Below the pieces are notes generated by a model. The model was not told the DNA's origin and made no database searches. It saw nothing but the letters and a program-made list of their open reading frames with translations. A stretch of 45,987 nucleotides of DNA from Pseudomonadota bacterium. Lineage in GTDB: Bacteria; Desulfobacterota; Desulfobacteria; Desulfobacterales; JAHIVH01. Positions 44,400-45,987 of the stretch are shown one piece after another. Each line of letters opens with the position of its first letter. Position 1 is the first letter of the stretch. The DNA is taken from contig JAHIVH010000098.1 of the NCBI GenBank assembly GCA_018816735.1, forward strand, positions 1 through 45,987, in the 5' to 3' direction. The position numbers and the translations under genes were made by a program.

Positions 44400-45862
44400 T
44401 TGATTACGAGACCTATTGTAAAATCAAACAGCTTCACGAACGGGACGGGCTGAAGGCAACGCAAATCGGAGCAAAACTTGCCATAGATGCACGCACCATC
44501 CGAAAATGGATCGAGACAAATGAGTTCAGGCAACGGCATACACCAAAACGTGATAGCAAACTGGACCCGTTCAAACCTGATATCGTCCGTATGCTGGAGC
44601 ATCACCCTTACAGCGCCATACAGGTTTACCAGAAAATCGGCGAAAACGGATTTGATGGTGGATACACCGTTGTCAAAGACTATGTTCGCAAAATAAGACC
44701 GCCGCGCACCCCGGCTTATCTCAGTATGGTCTTTGCACCGGGAGTGTGTGCCCAGGTGGACTGGGGATCTTACGGCACTGTAAAAGTGGGAGAAACAAGT
44801 CGCAGGCTTAGTTTTTTCGTTATGGTGCTTTGCTACAGCCGGTTGATGTATGTGGAATTTACCGTTTCCGAAAAGATGGAACATTTTCTGGGATGCCACC
44901 AGCGCGCCTTTGAGTTCATCGGCAGGGTCCCAAAGGAAATCATGGTGGACAATCTGAAATCCGCAGTTCTCAGGCGTTTTGTGGGGCAGGATCCGGTTTT
45001 TAATCCCAAATATAAAGACTTTGCGAAGTATTACGGATTTAAGATCAAACCGTGTGCGCCCGGAAAGGGAAACGAGAAGGGGCGCGTGGAAAACGGTGTC
45101 GGGTACGTTAAAAAGAACTTTCTTTCTGGTTTGGATATTCCGAATTTTGACGCTATTCATCCAGCGGCCAGGAACTGGCAGGATAATATTGCCAATGAAA
45201 GGATCCATGCGACTACCAAAGAGAAACCCATTTTGCTGTTTGAAAAAGAACGAACGCTTTTAAATCCCATGCCGGAAAACCCGTATGACATTGCAAGGAT
45301 TAAGCAGGTCAGGGCTTCCAGCCAGTTCCGGGTAGTTGTGGACACCAATAAGTATTCGGTTCCGGCGGAATACGCTGGTCAACGATTAACCCTTAAAAGA
45401 TATCCGGACAGGTTGTGCATCTACCATGACGAAAAACTGATCGCTCGCCACACCCGCATTTATGACCGCCATCAGGATATTGAAAATCCTGATCACCCGA
45501 AGGAGCTCATCGCCCAACGCAGGAAGGCGCGGGATCAAAAAATTTTTTCGCGATTCCTGATGCTTTCTAACAGGGCGGAAGGCTATTACAAAAACCTTTC
45601 AGAACGTCGTATGAACCCCACACATCATGTGCGAAAGATTGTGGCCTTAAGTGAAACTTATGATGCTTCTGCTGTGGCGCGGGCCATGGATGATGCTTTT
45701 GAATACCAGGCTTTTTCCAGTGAATATATTGCCAATATTCTTGAGCAGCGTTCCCGTTTTATGCCTGAACCGAAAGCATTGCATTTAACCCGCCGGGAAG
45801 ACCTGCTCGATCTTACCCTTGAACAGCCTGACATTTCTATATATGAAAAGGAGAAAAAATAA
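44396..45862 (+). CDS. istA: IS21-family transposase IstA
   Basis: A 488-residue transposase starting at ATG 44396, preceded by GGAGGGG; a longer in-frame start at 44261 runs through the previous gene and is rejected. An N-terminal helix-turn-helix (KIKQLHERDGLKATQIGAKL, then DARTIRKWI) is followed by the RNase-H-like DDE integrase core: first Asp in CAQVDWGSYG, second in IMVDNLKSAV and Glu in KGRVENGVGYVKK. The C-terminal domain (YSVPAEYAGQRLTLKRYPD) is the Mu-like extension. It appears intact and is followed directly by istB. Confidence 0.95.
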   Translation: MIDYETYCKIKQLHERDGLKATQIGAKLAIDARTIRKWIETNEFRQRHTPKRDSKLDPFKPDIVRMLEHHPYSAIQVYQKIGENGFDGGYTVVKDYVRKIRPPRTPAYLSMVFAPGVCAQVDWGSYGTVKVGETSRRLSFFVMVLCYSRLMYVEFTVSEKMEHFLGCHQRAFEFIGRVPKEIMVDNLKSAVLRRFVGQDPVFNPKYKDFAKYYGFKIKPCAPGKGNEKGRVENGVGYVKKNFLSGLDIPNFDAIHPAARNWQDNIANERIHATTKEKPILLFEKERTLLNPMPENPYDIARIKQVRASSQFRVVVDTNKYSVPAEYAGQRLTLKRYPDRLCIYHDEKLIARHTRIYDRHQDIENPDHPKELIAQRRKARDQKIFSRFLMLSNRAEGYYKNLSERRMNPTHHVRKIVALSETYDASAVARAMDDAFEYQAFSSEYIANILEQRSRFMPEPKALHLTRREDLLDLTLEQPDISIYEKEKK

Positions 45863-45987
45863 TGGACCTTGAACAGAATCTGAGATACCTCAAGTTGCCG
45901 TTCATTCTGGAACAGCATAATTCATTGGCCCAACTGGCCACTCAAAAAAACTGGTCACACGTTGATTATCTGGTGAATCTCATTCAA
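45862..45987 (+). CDS. istB: IstB-like ATPase, N-terminal fragment (cut by window edge)
   Basis: The open frame starts in the istA stop (TAATG), reads MDLEQNLRYLKLPFILEQHN and continues to the window end without a stop. It matches the N-terminus of IS21 IstB/DnaA-like helper ATPases, which assemble on DNA and recruit IstA. The Walker motifs lie beyond the window. Confidence 0.85.
   Translation, partial: MDLEQNLRYLKLPFILEQHNSLAQLATQKNWSHVDYLVNLIQ

Larger units (their letters stand above)
43526..45987 (+). mobile_element. IS21-family-like element (partial, continues beyond window)
   Basis: A plus-strand gene set of zinc-finger accessory protein, small accessory protein, istA transposase and the start of istB. 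The left terminal inverted repeat is not identified with confidence (it must lie at or before about 43500) and the right end is outside the window. The istA/istB arrangement with a one-base overlap (TAATG) is typical for IS21. Confidence 0.85.

Noticed and set aside
44300..45208. Minus-strand open frame of 302 codons opposite istA
   Set aside because: It mirrors the conserved transposase core; no motif or ribosome site supports it.

Overview
The window holds most of a type VI secretion system (T6SS) structural operon with a tail of candidate effector genes, plus a divergent signalling operon, accessory genes, a second effector-like island and an IS21-type insertion sequence. Gene content and codon style suggest a Gram-negative bacterium of the Desulfobacterota (sulfate-reducer-like). 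That placement is inferred from family resemblance only; there is no rRNA or marker gene here.

Layout. Bases 1-173 are the end of a broken tyrosine recombinase of integron-integrase type. Bases 274-22721 are one run of minus-strand genes, transcribed from right to left: tssA, tssB, tssC, hcp, tssE, tssF, tssG, tssH/clpV, vgrG, a PAAR protein with an extension, a DUF1795 (Eag-like) protein, a 1138-residue OmpA/peptidoglycan-binding/zincin protein, a membrane-anchored beta-propeller, and two tandem pairs. Each pair is a 290-residue paralogue followed by an enzyme, a metallo-beta-lactamase-fold protein in one and an HEIAH zincin in the other. tssJ, tssK, tssL and tssM are not in the window.

Bases 23178-29299 (plus strand) encode a PEGA + formylglycine-generating-enzyme-like protein (compare TagR), a trypsin-like protease, a membrane Ser/Thr kinase (compare PpkA), a TPR protein with a degenerate thioredoxin fold, and a CsgG-like lipoprotein. 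This looks like envelope sensing with post-translational control of the adjacent T6SS. Next come a DUF4143-type ATPase, a frameshifted Ig/PKD-repeat lipoprotein and a signal-less lipase with chitobiase-type repeats.

Bases 36097-43051 form a visibly AT-richer island: a LysM protein, a 1289-residue protein combining M15, M23-like, OmpA/peptidoglycan-binding and HELGH zincin parts, and two membrane-anchored partners. The right edge is an IS21-like element (two accessory genes, istA and the start of istB).

The most interesting signal is a beta-rich module shared by the PAAR extension, the two 290-residue paralogues and, as one subdomain, the LysM protein of the distant island. The paralogues are nearly identical except in their last 60-65 residues, and each is tightly coupled to a different downstream enzyme. 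I propose that they are adaptors that dock diverse effectors on the PAAR/VgrG spike. This is inference from sequence and gene order, not a demonstrated function.
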